Source of the DNA: JBGSYJ01 sp041748075
GTDB lineage: Bacteria; Acidobacteriota; Thermoanaerobaculia; Gp7-AA8
Length of the DNA stretch: 64,000 bases
Assembly: GCA_041748075.1 (NCBI GenBank)
Contig: JBGTDX010000116.1
Location: forward strand, 62,001-126,000
Reading direction: 5' to 3'
The notes beneath the pieces were generated by a model, which did no database searches, was not told the DNA's origin, and was given only the letters and a program-made list of their open reading frames with translations. The first letter of the stretch is position 1. Each line of letters starts with the position of its first letter. A program made the translations under genes and the position numbers. Below, one piece after another: positions 17,865 through 27,332 of this stretch.

Positions 17865-18890
17865 ATGTCCATTGCGCCACTGATCTTCGTTTCGCTCGCC
17901 ATGCTCGCCCTCCTTGGCGGATGCGGGTCTTCTGCGCAGCTGATCCGCCCGGAACCGCCTGAAGACATCGTCGAATCGCTCGAGCTGTTTCATGATGATT
18001 CCCGCAGCCGGGTCGTACCGGTAAAAATCTACGCACCCCGCAATTCGCAGGGTCCGCTCCCCGTAATCCTGTTTTCGCACGGACTCGGAAGCTCGCGCCA
18101 GGGCTACGTCTACCTGGGTCGCGCGTGGGCGGCACGAGGATACGTCTCGATTCATGTACAGCACGCCGCCAGCGACAGCGAAGTGCTGCGGCGTAAGGGC
18201 ATGCTGGCGATCTACCGTGCGGCGTACGATGCGACGGAATACCGGGACCGGCCGGGCGATATCAGGTTCGTCATCGACGTGCTCGAAAGGCGTTCGAAGA
18301 CTTCTGAGGCGGGATCGGTCTGGAGCAGGCTCGACCTGTCGCGCATCGGCGTGGCAGGACACTCGTACGGTGCACACACGGCACTGACCCTTGGGGGGAT
18401 GTTGGTGAACTTCCCCGACGAGGGAATGGTCAGCGAGCTCGATCCCCGTGTCCGGGCAGCGCTACTCCTCTCCGCGCCGACGATGGAGTGGTCCCCGACT
18501 GAAAAAGAGTTCGCGCCGATCGCGATTCCCACGATGCACATGAGCGGCACGCTGGACAGCTCCCGGATCTGGCGGACCAATCTGCAGCACCGCCGTCGGG
18601 CGTTCGATTCGATCAGCGGCGCTCCCCGCTACTTCCTCAACATCGACGGCGCGACGCACCAGACCTTCGCGGACCTCGAATCCATGCGGATCGCGAAACA
18701 GAACGGCCGTCTCGACGGCGATGAACCGCCGCTTCTGCAAGTGCGCGCGCCTCAACATCAGCGCCGCATCGATCTGATCACTTCATACTCCATCGCTTTC
18801 TGGGATGCATATCTCCGGGAGTCGACCGCCTCGAAGCAATGGCTCGAATCAAACGACGTAGACGACGCCGTGCTCGAGCGAGGCGAGTGA
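17865..18890 (+). CDS. Alpha/beta-hydrolase lipoprotein
   Basis: 341 residues. A lipoprotein leader has the lipobox LLGGC; the alpha/beta-hydrolase core has ILFSHGLGSSR (oxyanion-side HG) and the nucleophile elbow GHSYGAH, with a late GATHQTF histidine. It resembles the chlorophyllase/platelet-activating factor acetylhydrolase-like esterase group. The substrate is unknown. I choose the ATG at 17865 in front of the hydrophobic leader; an ATG 15 codons upstream adds a non-signal stretch. The decayed pirin sequence begins directly after the stop codon. Confidence 0.85.
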   Translation: MSIAPLIFVSLAMLALLGGCGSSAQLIRPEPPEDIVESLELFHDDSRSRVVPVKIYAPRNSQGPLPVILFSHGLGSSRQGYVYLGRAWAARGYVSIHVQHAASDSEVLRRKGMLAIYRAAYDATEYRDRPGDIRFVIDVLERRSKTSEAGSVWSRLDLSRIGVAGHSYGAHTALTLGGMLVNFPDEGMVSELDPRVRAALLLSAPTMEWSPTEKEFAPIAIPTMHMSGTLDSSRIWRTNLQHRRRAFDSISGAPRYFLNIDGATHQTFADLESMRIAKQNGRLDGDEPPLLQVRAPQHQRRIDLITSYSIAFWDAYLRESTASKQWLESNDVDDAVLERGE

Positions 18891-18891
18891 A

Positions 18892-19227
18892 TGACTCTCG
18901 AGAGCACGCTCTATTCGTTTGCGAAGGACGCGCGAGCCTCGACGGTGTGCTGCTCGTTCCCGACGTCCTCTACTACCTCGGTCCCGGACGCGACGAGCTC
19001 GAGCTGGGAAGCTCCGCCGACGCGCGGCTCCTGCTCATCGGAGGCGAACCGTTCCCCGAGCCTGTGCTCGTGGTGGAACTTCGTCGCGAGATCGCCGGAA
19101 GAGATCGCAGCCGCGCGAGAGGACTGGGCGGCGGGAAGGCGTTTCGGGCACAGTGCAAGGATACGACGGTCCACCGATGGATGCTCCGCCGCTGCGGGGA
19201 CGGGTCAGTCCCCCCGCGGCATCGTGA
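18892..19227 (+). pseudogene. Decayed pirin, C-terminal part, two frameshifts
   Basis: Three frames in succession match one pirin tail. Frame from 18892: EHALFVCEGRASLDG, then VLYYLGPGRDELEL and DARLLLIGGEPFPEPVLV to about 19070. Next frame: WWNFVARSPEEIAAAREDWA plus AGRRFG to about 19150. Third frame: TVQGYDGPPMDAPPL and a stop at 19225-19227. WWNFVARS and the IGGEP segment are pirin C-terminal cupin hallmarks. The N-terminal cupin with the iron-binding His/Glu is absent, so the gene is truncated at its start as well as frameshifted. Confidence 0.75.
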
Positions 19228-19231
19228 AGAG

Positions 19232-20143
19232 TCAGCGCAACCTGTGCGTGAGCAGCAGGCGCGCGTTGAGCAGTCCGTCATTGGTCGTGCTCGTCGATCC
19301 GAGGCGCACGACTTCGAGCGGCGCGTAGAAGAGCTCGACCCCGAAGGCGGTGCCACCTCTGATTGGCCAGCTCAGCCCGCCCTGAACCGTGTAGACGATG
19401 CCGTGGGTCGAAAGGTGCGTGCGGTCGAGGAAGCCGAACGTCCGCGCATTCACCTGGAATTCGTTGTCGAGGTAGTTGCCGCTGACGCCCAGATGAAGAG
19501 TGGATGCGCGCAGCGTTGCGATCGGGCGTGAAGCGGTCAACTCGATGCCGCCGTAGCGCAGCGTCGCTTCATCGGATGAGCGTTCCTCGCAGCCGTAGAG
19601 GTTCTGTTCCGAACCGATCGGGGCTCGGGCTTCCTTTTCGGGACAAGTGAAATCGCTCGTCACCGTTCCGCCCTGGCCGTAGACCCGAACCCCGGCGGAC
19701 CACACTGAGCCACGATAGATCGGCCTTCCGAGCGCAACTGAAAAAAGGTTCGCCTCGACGCCTTCCACGGAAACGGGAGGGACATAGCTCAGCGTGAGCG
19801 ACAGATCGGCCGGGAGTCCGATCGTCACGCGGGGCCGGACGAAAACGGGAAGCTTGTTCAGGTCCTCGGACTTCGTTCCGGTGAAGCCGACCATCCGCTC
19901 CTCGGTGCTCAGATGAGGAAGTTGAATCGTCTCGAGTCCAGCGTCGATCGACCCAGGACGCGACTCGTGTGGAAACCCGAGACTCGTGAGCAGCGTCGCA
20001 GCACCGAAGTACTTCATCGCCCACCCTTCGGGGCTGTCGAACTCGACGACCTCGCGACGACGAATCACGTCCTGGGCGGCGAGGGAGGGTGCGATGAGAA
20101 GCAGCATCGCGATGAGGAGGGCGCGGGGTGGGGTGTTTCTCAT
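19232..20143 (-). CDS. Outer-membrane-like protein, unknown function
   Basis: 303 residues with a signal peptide (ALLIAMLLLIAPSLAAQ). The rest alternates hydrophobic and polar residues with many aromatic/Gly strands (LSLTLSYVPPV, AGVRVYGQGG, LHLGVSGNYL) and ends LLLTHRLR, as in beta-barrel proteins. No named family is recognised. A pair of cysteines (CPEKE, GCEE) may form a loop disulfide. The ATG at 20143 is in front of the leader; the frame extends 18 codons upstream. It is convergent with the decayed pirin remnant. Confidence 0.7.
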   Translation of the reverse strand: MRNTPPRALLIAMLLLIAPSLAAQDVIRRREVVEFDSPEGWAMKYFGAATLLTSLGFPHESRPGSIDAGLETIQLPHLSTEERMVGFTGTKSEDLNKLPVFVRPRVTIGLPADLSLTLSYVPPVSVEGVEANLFSVALGRPIYRGSVWSAGVRVYGQGGTVTSDFTCPEKEARAPIGSEQNLYGCEERSSDEATLRYGGIELTASRPIATLRASTLHLGVSGNYLDNEFQVNARTFGFLDRTHLSTHGIVYTVQGGLSWPIRGGTAFGVELFYAPLEVVRLGSTSTTNDGLLNARLLLTHRLR

Positions 20144-20310
20144 GCCTTTGAAAAAGACGAATGTTAAATTGAATGTTGAATGGGGACACCCATTCATTAC
20201 TTATCGATGATTTCCTGTTCTTTGCTGTTCCTTCGTCACTCCAATAGACGGTTCAGATCTCTGAATGTGTACGAGTCCTGCAACGCTCAGAGCAGCTGCG
20301 CATAGCCTCA

Positions 20311-20380
20311 TTCACCCTTCACTCTTCACTCTTCACCCTTCACCCTTCACTCTTCACCCTTCACCCTTCACCCTTCGCCC
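20311..20380 (+). repeat. Ten tandem 7-bp units TTCACCC/TTCACTC
   Basis: Uninterrupted heptamers TTCACCC, TTCACTC, TTCACTC, TTCACCC, TTCACCC, TTCACTC, TTCACCC three times, then TTCGCCC. It sits just past the 3' end of the cupredoxin gene. A length-variable simple repeat of this sort can change copy number by slippage. Confidence 0.85.
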
Positions 20381-20387
20381 CCCCCGC

Positions 20388-21578
20388 TTACGGTCGCGAG
20401 GCCCGTGCGTGGTGGGCGTGACGGTCGGCCTCTGTCGGAGGAGGCCCCGTACTCGATGCATGTTCGCCGGCTGCGGCGAGTTTCGCCTTCCCTGCAGCTT
20501 GAATGTTCGTCACAGTGACGACGCCGTTCATGAAATTGCCGCCCGCAAAGCTGTGAATCTGACAATGGTAGGGATGGTCGCCTTCGGTCTGAAACGTGTG
20601 GCTGAACGTTCCCGACACCTTCGAGCCCGAGTCCCACACATCGGACCCCGTCCGGCGATCGCTCCTGCTCGTGTGCGGTAGAGGTGCCAGGAAGTTCCAG
20701 GTGACCGTATCGCCCTTGTTGATGGTCACGTTCGCCGGAACGAAGCTCAGGTTCGGCCCGGCGTTGACGACCACCTCTTTCGCGGCCGGAGGCGGATCCT
20801 CTTCCTCCTCTTCAGGAGGAGCGGGATGATCCTGGGCGATGACGAAGATCTGATCCGATGAGCGGTTGTCGACGACCGATGCGAATCCGATCACCGGAGC
20901 CGGCGCCGAGAACGTCATGTATCCGTTGGCGAAGCTCACGTTGTTTCCGATGGAAGCCCCCACGCTCACCTGCGTGACGCTGCGGGGAGGGATCGGGCCG
21001 ACGCTGCCCGTGCCGATCTCGATTCCGTTTGCTGAGCGAACTACGACGGCAACGGTGACCGGCGCAGCGCCCGGATTCATGAAGCCGGTATTCGCCCGGA
21101 AGCCCTGGCTCAGATTCGTGTCGTTCGACAGATGGAGTAGCACTCCCGACTCGAGTGCGGCGGCCTCGTCGACTGCAGGAATGAACTGGCCGAACGTGCC
21201 GGGCGCCGCCGCGTTCGGCGAATCCGTATATGTGCGGGAGGTCACGCGGAACTCCTGGTCCGATTCGAAGCGGATCGCTCCCAGGCCGCTCGCTGCGAAC
21301 AGATCGGCTACGACATTGTTGACGACGAGCATTTCTCCGGGAGGAACGGTGATCGTCATCGCGTTTACCGCAGTGTTGTCGCGGTTCGCCGGCAGAAACT
21401 CGGCCGTGAGGGTCAGTGTGGTGTCCTCCGACGGGTTGAGTATGCGCGCGTCCGTCCGGAACAACGTGTTGTTGGCACCCTGCGCGACGGCGGAGATCGG
21501 GACGATGAGAACCTCCGCCTGAAGACTTGCGGCGGTGAGACACAATACGAGCCCGGCAGATGCGATACGGAGGATCAT
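20388..21578 (-). CDS. Secreted protein with C-terminal cupredoxin domain
   Basis: 396 residues. Signal peptide IASAGLVLCLTAASLQAE, then a ~270-residue extracellular beta-rich domain (NPSEDTTLTLTAEFLP; RVTSRTYTDSP), an acidic-proline linker (PEEEEEDPPP), and a ~95-residue plastocyanin-like domain: NVTINKGDTVTWNF, PLPHTS (first Cu-His), YHCQIHSFAGGNFMNG (Cys, His, Met). The ligand order His-Cys-His-Met fits a type I copper site, so it may transfer electrons or bind Cu outside the cell. A His-rich tail (ADRHAHHARASRP) ends the protein. AAGGAGTTTCC precedes the ATG at 21578. Confidence 0.82.
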   Translation of the reverse strand: MILRIASAGLVLCLTAASLQAEVLIVPISAVAQGANNTLFRTDARILNPSEDTTLTLTAEFLPANRDNTAVNAMTITVPPGEMLVVNNVVADLFAASGLGAIRFESDQEFRVTSRTYTDSPNAAAPGTFGQFIPAVDEAAALESGVLLHLSNDTNLSQGFRANTGFMNPGAAPVTVAVVVRSANGIEIGTGSVGPIPPRSVTQVSVGASIGNNVSFANGYMTFSAPAPVIGFASVVDNRSSDQIFVIAQDHPAPPEEEEEDPPPAAKEVVVNAGPNLSFVPANVTINKGDTVTWNFLAPLPHTSRSDRRTGSDVWDSGSKVSGTFSHTFQTEGDHPYHCQIHSFAGGNFMNGVVTVTNIQAAGKAKLAAAGEHASSTGPPPTEADRHAHHARASRP

Positions 21579-21765
21579 GGAAACTCCTTGGTTGGCAGAA
21601 TTCATCATAGGCCCGCCCGTAGTCGCGTGTCGGTGCATTTCTGGAAACTGGGCGATGGAGCAAGGGGAGAAGTTCACCAAACGTTTTCACCTTCGAAGGC
21701 CGAGCTCGGAGATCGGCAGCGATCCGAAGCTCTGCGTATACTCTGAGCCAAACCCCGGAGGATTC

Positions 21766-22533
21766 ATGTTCAGAAAATTGTTGTGTGCGTCCATCGCGGC
21801 GGTCCTGCTGTGTCCCGTTCCAGTCCTGGCGGAAGCGCCCGCGCCGTTCGAGCCGGTCGCCACGTTCTCCATCGTGGGATACGACCCAGCGACGGGTGAA
21901 GTCGGCGGAGCCGTGCAGTCGCGGGTGTTCTCGGTCGGCAACGGTGTGCTCTGGGCCGAGGCCGATGTGGGGATCGTCACGACGCAGGCGATTGTGGATG
22001 TCAGTTATGGGCCGCAGGGTCTTGCACTCCTGCGCGCGGGGCTCACCCCGGCGGCAGCGGTGAAGGCGATCTGGGAAAGCGATCCCGATCCGCGGCCTTC
22101 GGACTGGACGAAGCAGGGACGTCAGTTCGCGGTGATGGATCACAAGGGGAACTACGCAGCGTTCACCGGCCCGAAGGCGAGCGCGTGGGCGGGTCACGAG
22201 GGAGGGAAGTTCTGCACGGCACAGGGAAACATCCTCGCGGGTGCTGACGTGGTGAACAAAATGGTCGAAGCGTTCGAGAGCACGACCGGTCATCTGTCGC
22301 TTCGTCTCATGGCGGCGCTCGATGCGGGACAGGCTGCGGGCGGAGACAAGAGAGGCATGCAGTCCGCTGCGATGGTAGTGGTGAAGAAGGGCGGCGGGGT
22401 CTGGCTGAACCACGACGTCGTGCTGCGGTTGCAGGTCGACGACGATCCCGAGCCGCTGGCGGAGTTGCGACGTCTGGTCGAGATTTCCGCAAAGCAGCGC
22501 GAGCGCATCGCGAAGGCGCGGCAGGGAGAGTGA
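21766..22533 (+). CDS. DUF1028-family exported protein
   Basis: 255 residues with a signal peptide ending VLAEAPAP. The body starts ATFSIVGYDPATGEVGGAVQSR and continues VGNGVLWAEADVGIVTTQA, the DUF1028 (Ntn-hydrolase-like) signature. Family members are linked to amino-acid or peptide metabolism, but the activity is unproved. The ATG at 21766 follows CCGGAGGATTC. The 1.8-kb opposing open frame over it (20812-22653) is a shadow. Confidence 0.85.
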   Translation: MFRKLLCASIAAVLLCPVPVLAEAPAPFEPVATFSIVGYDPATGEVGGAVQSRVFSVGNGVLWAEADVGIVTTQAIVDVSYGPQGLALLRAGLTPAAAVKAIWESDPDPRPSDWTKQGRQFAVMDHKGNYAAFTGPKASAWAGHEGGKFCTAQGNILAGADVVNKMVEAFESTTGHLSLRLMAALDAGQAAGGDKRGMQSAAMVVVKKGGGVWLNHDVVLRLQVDDDPEPLAELRRLVEISAKQRERIAKARQGE

Positions 22534-22826
22534 TTCTGAAGGATGCGTGACTCCAGCAGGAGATTCCGATCTCCTCCGCCCGTGGACGTAGGTTCTGGGA
22601 CGTGGCGATGACGCCAGCAGTTTCGCGGCTCCTCCTGCCGTGAAGCGGGGCATCGGAATGCTCCCTACGTGGGCGACGAAAACTTCTCAATCTACTCGTC
22701 GTAGAAAAGCGGGAGGGGCGCCTCCCGAAGCCTGCGTCGAGTGTCAGTCCGCGCCGTTCATCAGGTATCCTTCCGGCATCCGAACTCTCCGAGGGGTCGT
22801 CCCCCGGCAGATCGAAAGGTCCGTTC

Positions 22827-23951
22827 ATGAAGAAGAGGATGTTCATCATGTTTGCCGTGGTCATCGCGTTCATCGCGGCCATCGGTGGGATGAAGTTTTT
22901 TCAGATGCGCGCTGCGATGGCGCAGCAGGGATCGTTTTCGCCTCCGCCGGAAGCCGTGACGACTGTGGTCGTCAAGCCCGAGCCGTGGCAGGCGAGCATC
23001 AATGCCATTGGAACGGTGGTCGCGGCGAACGGTGTGACGGTGAGTGCGGATCTTCCCGGGCTCGTCGAGCAGATCCTGTTCGACTCGGGCCAGCGCGTGA
23101 ACAGAGGCGATGTGCTGGTCCGCCTCGACACCAAACAGGAACGGGCGCAGCTGGCAGCCGCGAATGCACAGCTCGAGCTCTCACGTGTGCAGCTGTCACG
23201 GGCTCAGGAGATGGCGCCGCAGGGTGTGATTCCTCAATCGGCGCTCGACCAGGTCTCCGCGGAGTTCAAACAGGCGGAAGCGCGCGTGGGAGAGATCCGC
23301 GCATCGATCGAGCGCAAGACGATCCGTGCTCCTTTTGCCGGGACGCTCGGCATTCGCCAGATCGACCGGGGGCAGTATCTCGGGGGCGGTGATCCGGTCG
23401 TGTCCCTTCAGGCGCTTCAGCCTGTATTTGTCGATTTCAGTGTGCCGCAGCAGGAGATCGGTTTGATTGCGCCCGGGGCTGCTGTCCAGGCGAGCTCCGA
23501 CGCGCTCGCGGAGCCGGAGACGGGACAAATCTCAGCGGTTGATGCAGTGATTGACGAACAGACACGGAACGCACGAGTTCGGGCGACATTCGACAACCGC
23601 GAGGGCCGGCTTCGACCGGGTATGTTCGTCGAGGCGCGGCTCGACAGAGGTGCCACGACGTCCGTCATCACGATTCCTGCCTCGGCGATCAGCTACGCTC
23701 CGTTCGGCGACTCGGTGTTCATCGTAGAAGAAGTGAAGGGCCCGGATGGCAAGCCATATCGCGGAGTGCGGCACCAGTTCGTCAAGCTCGGCGGAGCGAG
23801 AGGAGATCAGGTGGCCGTGCTCGAGGGTATCAAGCCAGGGGAGGAAGTCGTCTCTTCCGGCGTGTTCAAGTTGAGGCCCGGTGCGGCTGTGACGGTCAAC
23901 AATACCGTGCAACCGGCGAATCAGGCGATCCCGAATCCCGAGGACAGTTGA
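22827..23951 (+). CDS. RND efflux periplasmic adaptor (membrane fusion protein)
   Basis: 374 residues. N-terminal membrane anchor, then the lipoyl half-motif (GVTVSADLPGLVEQILFDSG, VLVRLDT), an alpha-helical hairpin with coiled-coil character (residues ~95-155), RAPFAGTLGIRQIDRGQYL (second lipoyl half) and beta-barrel/membrane-proximal domains. It resembles the MexH/MdtA-like branch. It pairs with the pump gene at 24086; between them lies an 88-bp palindromic repeat, and no outer-membrane channel gene is adjacent. Confidence 0.9.
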   Translation: MKKRMFIMFAVVIAFIAAIGGMKFFQMRAAMAQQGSFSPPPEAVTTVVVKPEPWQASINAIGTVVAANGVTVSADLPGLVEQILFDSGQRVNRGDVLVRLDTKQERAQLAAANAQLELSRVQLSRAQEMAPQGVIPQSALDQVSAEFKQAEARVGEIRASIERKTIRAPFAGTLGIRQIDRGQYLGGGDPVVSLQALQPVFVDFSVPQQEIGLIAPGAAVQASSDALAEPETGQISAVDAVIDEQTRNARVRATFDNREGRLRPGMFVEARLDRGATTSVITIPASAISYAPFGDSVFIVEEVKGPDGKPYRGVRHQFVKLGGARGDQVAVLEGIKPGEEVVSSGVFKLRPGAAVTVNNTVQPANQAIPNPEDS

Positions 23952-23970
23952 ACGATGTGTCGAGGGCTGA

Positions 23971-24058
23971 GTGTCATCCTGAGCGCAGCGAAGGATCCCC
24001 TGAAAACTTGCGGTGTTACCTCGAGGCGGGGGATCCTTCGCTTCGCTCAGGATGACAC
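23971..24058. repeat. Palindromic repeat in the adaptor-pump gap
   Basis: GTGTCATCCTGAGCGCAGCGAAGGATCC at one end and GGATCCTTCGCTTCGCTCAGGATGACAC at the other, with a ~30-base centre. It lies between the RND adaptor stop and the pump start, so a transcript through both would fold a long hairpin there. Confidence 0.8.
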
Positions 24059-24085
24059 ACTCATCAGCATCGAGTTGGGCATTCA

Positions 24086-27000
24086 ATGAAAATCACCGAC
24101 CTCTTCGTAAAGCGTCCCGTCCTGGCAATTGTGGTCAACCTGGTGATCATCATCGCCGGGTTGCAGTCGATTCGCACGCTGAACGTCAGGCAGTTTCCAC
24201 GCAGTGACATCGCGAACGTTCGGATCACGACGGCGTACGTCGGCGCGAACGCGGAACTGGTGCGGGGATTCATCACGACGCCTCTCGAGCGTGTGATTGC
24301 GAGTGCGGATGGCATCGACTTCATGGAGTCCTCGAGTGGTCAGGGCATCAGCTCGATCATCGTCCACCTGAATCTCAACTACGACACGAACGCGGCGTTG
24401 ACACAGATTCAGTCGAAGGTCGCGCAGGTGAGGAACCAGCTGCCTCCCGAGGCCGAGGCTCCGATCATTCAGCTGGAAACCTCGGACAGTCAGATTGCGT
24501 CGGCGTACCTCGGATTCGCCTCCGAAGATCTCGACCAGAATCAGATCACGGATTATCTGACGCGCGTCGTGCAGCCAAAGCTGAGCGCCATCAGCGGCGT
24601 TCAGCGGGCCGAGATCTTCGGTGACCGGACCTTCGCGATGCGTGTATGGATCAAGCCGGAGCGGCTCGCCGCTCTCGGTATCTCACCGTCCCAGGTGAGC
24701 GATGCGCTAGCACGGAACAACTATTTGTCGGCGCTCGGGAGCACCAAGGGCTCGATGACCTCGGTCAATCTGGTGGCGAACACCGATCTCCGGACTGCCG
24801 AGGAGTTCCGCCAGATGGTCGTCAGGGAAGAGGGCGGCCAGGTGGTCCGGCTGGGCGACGTCGCGGATGTCGTACTTGGAGCAGAGACCTACGAGCAGGA
24901 CGTCAGTTTCAATGGGCAGACGGCCGTCTTCATGGCCATTTTCCCACTCCCCACGGCAAATACGCTCGACGTGATGAAGAGCGTTCGGGATACGCTGCCC
25001 GAGATCAGGGAGCAGCTGCCCGCGAGTATGACGCTGGGGATGCCGTACGATTCGACCGAATACATCCAGCAGTCGATCAAAGAGGTGCTCAAGACGCTCT
25101 CCGAGACGCTGGCGATCGTCATCCTGGTCATCTTCCTGTTTCTGGGATCCGTGCGCGGTGTGATCATCCCGGTGATCGCGATCCCGATCTCTCTCATCGG
25201 CGCGGTTTTCCTGATGCTTCTGTTCGGGTTCACCATCAATCTACTGACACTGCTCGCGATCGTACTGGCCGTGGGGCTCGTCGTCGACGACGCGATCGTG
25301 ATGGTGGAAAACATCGAGCGGCATCTCCACATGGGCAAGTCGCCGCTGCAGGCCTCGAGGGACGCTGCGCGCGAGCTGGTCGGTCCGATCATCGCGATGA
25401 CCATCACGCTGGCGACCGTCTACACGCCGATCGCGATTCAGGGAGGGTTGACTGGTTCTCTCTTCCGCGAGTTCGCATTCACGCTTGCCGGCGCCGTGCT
25501 CGTCTCGGGAATCGTGGCGCTCACCCTCTCGCCCATGATGGGGTCGAAGCTGCTGCGGTCGGGCGACACGGAGCGGGGGTTCGCGGGCTGGGTCAACCAC
25601 CGGTTCGACGGGCTTCGCGAGCGTTACATGCGGTCGCTGACCGGAACTCTGAAGTATCGCCCTGTCGTACTCACACTCTGGGCGATCGTCGTAGCGCTGA
25701 TATTTCCCTTCTATATGTTCTCTCAGAAAGAGCTGGCTCCAGCCGAAGATCAGAACTTCATCTTCTGCATCATTCAGGCGTCTGCAAACTCCACGATCGA
25801 CCAGACCAGGCTCTTCGCCGAGGAGCTGGAAAAGGTTTATGGGGCTCTTCCCGAGGCTGCGGCGACCTTCCGAATCGTATTTCCAACCGGAGGCTTCGGC
25901 GGCGTGGCGACGGTGCCGTGGAATGAGCGATCGCGAAGCATTTCTGAAATTCACATGGACGTTTCGGCAAAGTCCGCGCAGATCCCGGGCATCAGAGCGA
26001 TCCAGATCGTGCCGCCGTCGCTGCCCGGCGGGGCAGGATTTCCGGTCGACATGGCCATCCTGTCGACCGAAGAGCCGGAACGGCTCGCCGAGTTCGCGAA
26101 CCAGCTCGTGGGAAAGGCGTTCGCGAGTGGCAAGTTCATGTTCGCAGATACGGATCTGAAGTTCGACCAGCCGCAGGCGCGGGTGGTGTTCGATCGCGAC
26201 AAGCTGCGATCGCAGGGAGTCGACATGTCGCAGGCAGGGCGTGACCTGTCCGTGCTGCTGGGCGGAAACTACGTGAACCGGTTCAGTATCGATGGCCGGA
26301 GCTACAAGGTGATTCCGCAGGTCAAGCGGAGCGGCCGCCTGACGGCTGATCAGCTGACCGAGATGCACATTACGGGTCCCGACGGCCAGCTCGTTCCCCT
26401 GTCGACGTTCGCGACGATCGAGACATCGACCGAGCCGCGGGAGCTCAAGCGGATGCAACAGCTCAATGCAGTTCGCATTCAGGGTGTCATCCCGCCGGGT
26501 GTCTCGCTCGATGACGCGCTGAGCTTTCTCGAAGACGAAGCTCGCGCAATTCTTCCTCGGGGTTACACCATCGACTACGCCGGCGAGTCCCGGCAGTTGC
26601 GAAACGAGGGGAGTCGCTTCCTGCCGACGTTTCTGTTGTCGGGAATCCTGATCTATCTCGTACTCTCCGCACAGTTCGAGAGCTTCCGCGATCCGTTCAT
26701 CATCCTGGCGGGATCGGTGCCGCTTGCCCTTTCGGGCTCGCTGCTCTTTTCCTTTCTCGGGTTCACGTCGATCAACATCTACAGCCAGGTGGGGCTGATC
26801 ACTTTGATCGGACTCGTCAGCAGGAACGGGATCCTCATCGTACAGTTTGCGAACCAGCTTCAGATCGAGGGACGCGACAAGGTGGCTGCTGTGATCGAAG
26901 CTGCCGGAACCCGCCTCCGCCCGATCCTGATGACCACGGCGGCAACCGTGATGGGTCATATGCCCCTCGTGTTTGCACGCGGAGCCGGAGCGGGCGCTCG

Positions 27001-27163
27001 CAACAGCATCGGCATCATGCTCGTGACCGGCATGATCATCGGAACGGCGTTCACCTTGTTCATCGTTCCGTCGATCTACGTGCTCGTTGCCAGACGGCAT
27101 CGTGCCGATTCTCAGCAGGACGAGCTGGATGCCGGCCTCGCCGAAAGCCCCGCGCTGTCGTAG
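24086..27163 (+). CDS. RND-family multidrug efflux permease
   Basis: 1025 residues, full length for the AcrB/MexI/MdtB-like HAE1 class. It begins ITDLFVKRPVLAIVVNLVII, has two large periplasmic loops, and in the fourth helix the proton-relay pair GLVVDDAIVMVENIERHL. The second half repeats the fold, with a late RLRPILMTTAATVMG segment. It is closest in feel to MexI/AcrD-type exporters of organic compounds. It should work with the adaptor at 22827 and an outer-membrane channel encoded elsewhere. Confidence 0.93.
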   Translation: MKITDLFVKRPVLAIVVNLVIIIAGLQSIRTLNVRQFPRSDIANVRITTAYVGANAELVRGFITTPLERVIASADGIDFMESSSGQGISSIIVHLNLNYDTNAALTQIQSKVAQVRNQLPPEAEAPIIQLETSDSQIASAYLGFASEDLDQNQITDYLTRVVQPKLSAISGVQRAEIFGDRTFAMRVWIKPERLAALGISPSQVSDALARNNYLSALGSTKGSMTSVNLVANTDLRTAEEFRQMVVREEGGQVVRLGDVADVVLGAETYEQDVSFNGQTAVFMAIFPLPTANTLDVMKSVRDTLPEIREQLPASMTLGMPYDSTEYIQQSIKEVLKTLSETLAIVILVIFLFLGSVRGVIIPVIAIPISLIGAVFLMLLFGFTINLLTLLAIVLAVGLVVDDAIVMVENIERHLHMGKSPLQASRDAARELVGPIIAMTITLATVYTPIAIQGGLTGSLFREFAFTLAGAVLVSGIVALTLSPMMGSKLLRSGDTERGFAGWVNHRFDGLRERYMRSLTGTLKYRPVVLTLWAIVVALIFPFYMFSQKELAPAEDQNFIFCIIQASANSTIDQTRLFAEELEKVYGALPEAAATFRIVFPTGGFGGVATVPWNERSRSISEIHMDVSAKSAQIPGIRAIQIVPPSLPGGAGFPVDMAILSTEEPERLAEFANQLVGKAFASGKFMFADTDLKFDQPQARVVFDRDKLRSQGVDMSQAGRDLSVLLGGNYVNRFSIDGRSYKVIPQVKRSGRLTADQLTEMHITGPDGQLVPLSTFATIETSTEPRELKRMQQLNAVRIQGVIPPGVSLDDALSFLEDEARAILPRGYTIDYAGESRQLRNEGSRFLPTFLLSGILIYLVLSAQFESFRDPFIILAGSVPLALSGSLLFSFLGFTSINIYSQVGLITLIGLVSRNGILIVQFANQLQIEGRDKVAAVIEAAGTRLRPILMTTAATVMGHMPLVFARGAGAGARNSIGIMLVTGMIIGTAFTLFIVPSIYVLVARRHRADSQQDELDAGLAESPALS

Positions 27164-27332
27164 GAGGATTATCAGACTGCGGCGATGCGGTTCTCGCCGA
27201 TGATTGCTCCCGGCAGACCTTCCGCATGTTCGTTGTATCCTTTCCGCCGCAGCAAACCGGGCCTGGAGAATGAAGCGTGGGCGCTGAGGTAAACCTTCTA
27301 AAACAACTCCAACCGGCCCGAAGGAGATTCTC

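Noticed and set aside
20311..20380. CRISPR-like array
   Set aside because: Units are 7 bp and contiguous; there are no spacers.
20812..22653. 613-codon minus-strand frame over the cupredoxin and DUF1028 genes
   Set aside because: Composition is Arg/Ser-rich with no domain, and both other strands/frames code for recognisable exported proteins there.
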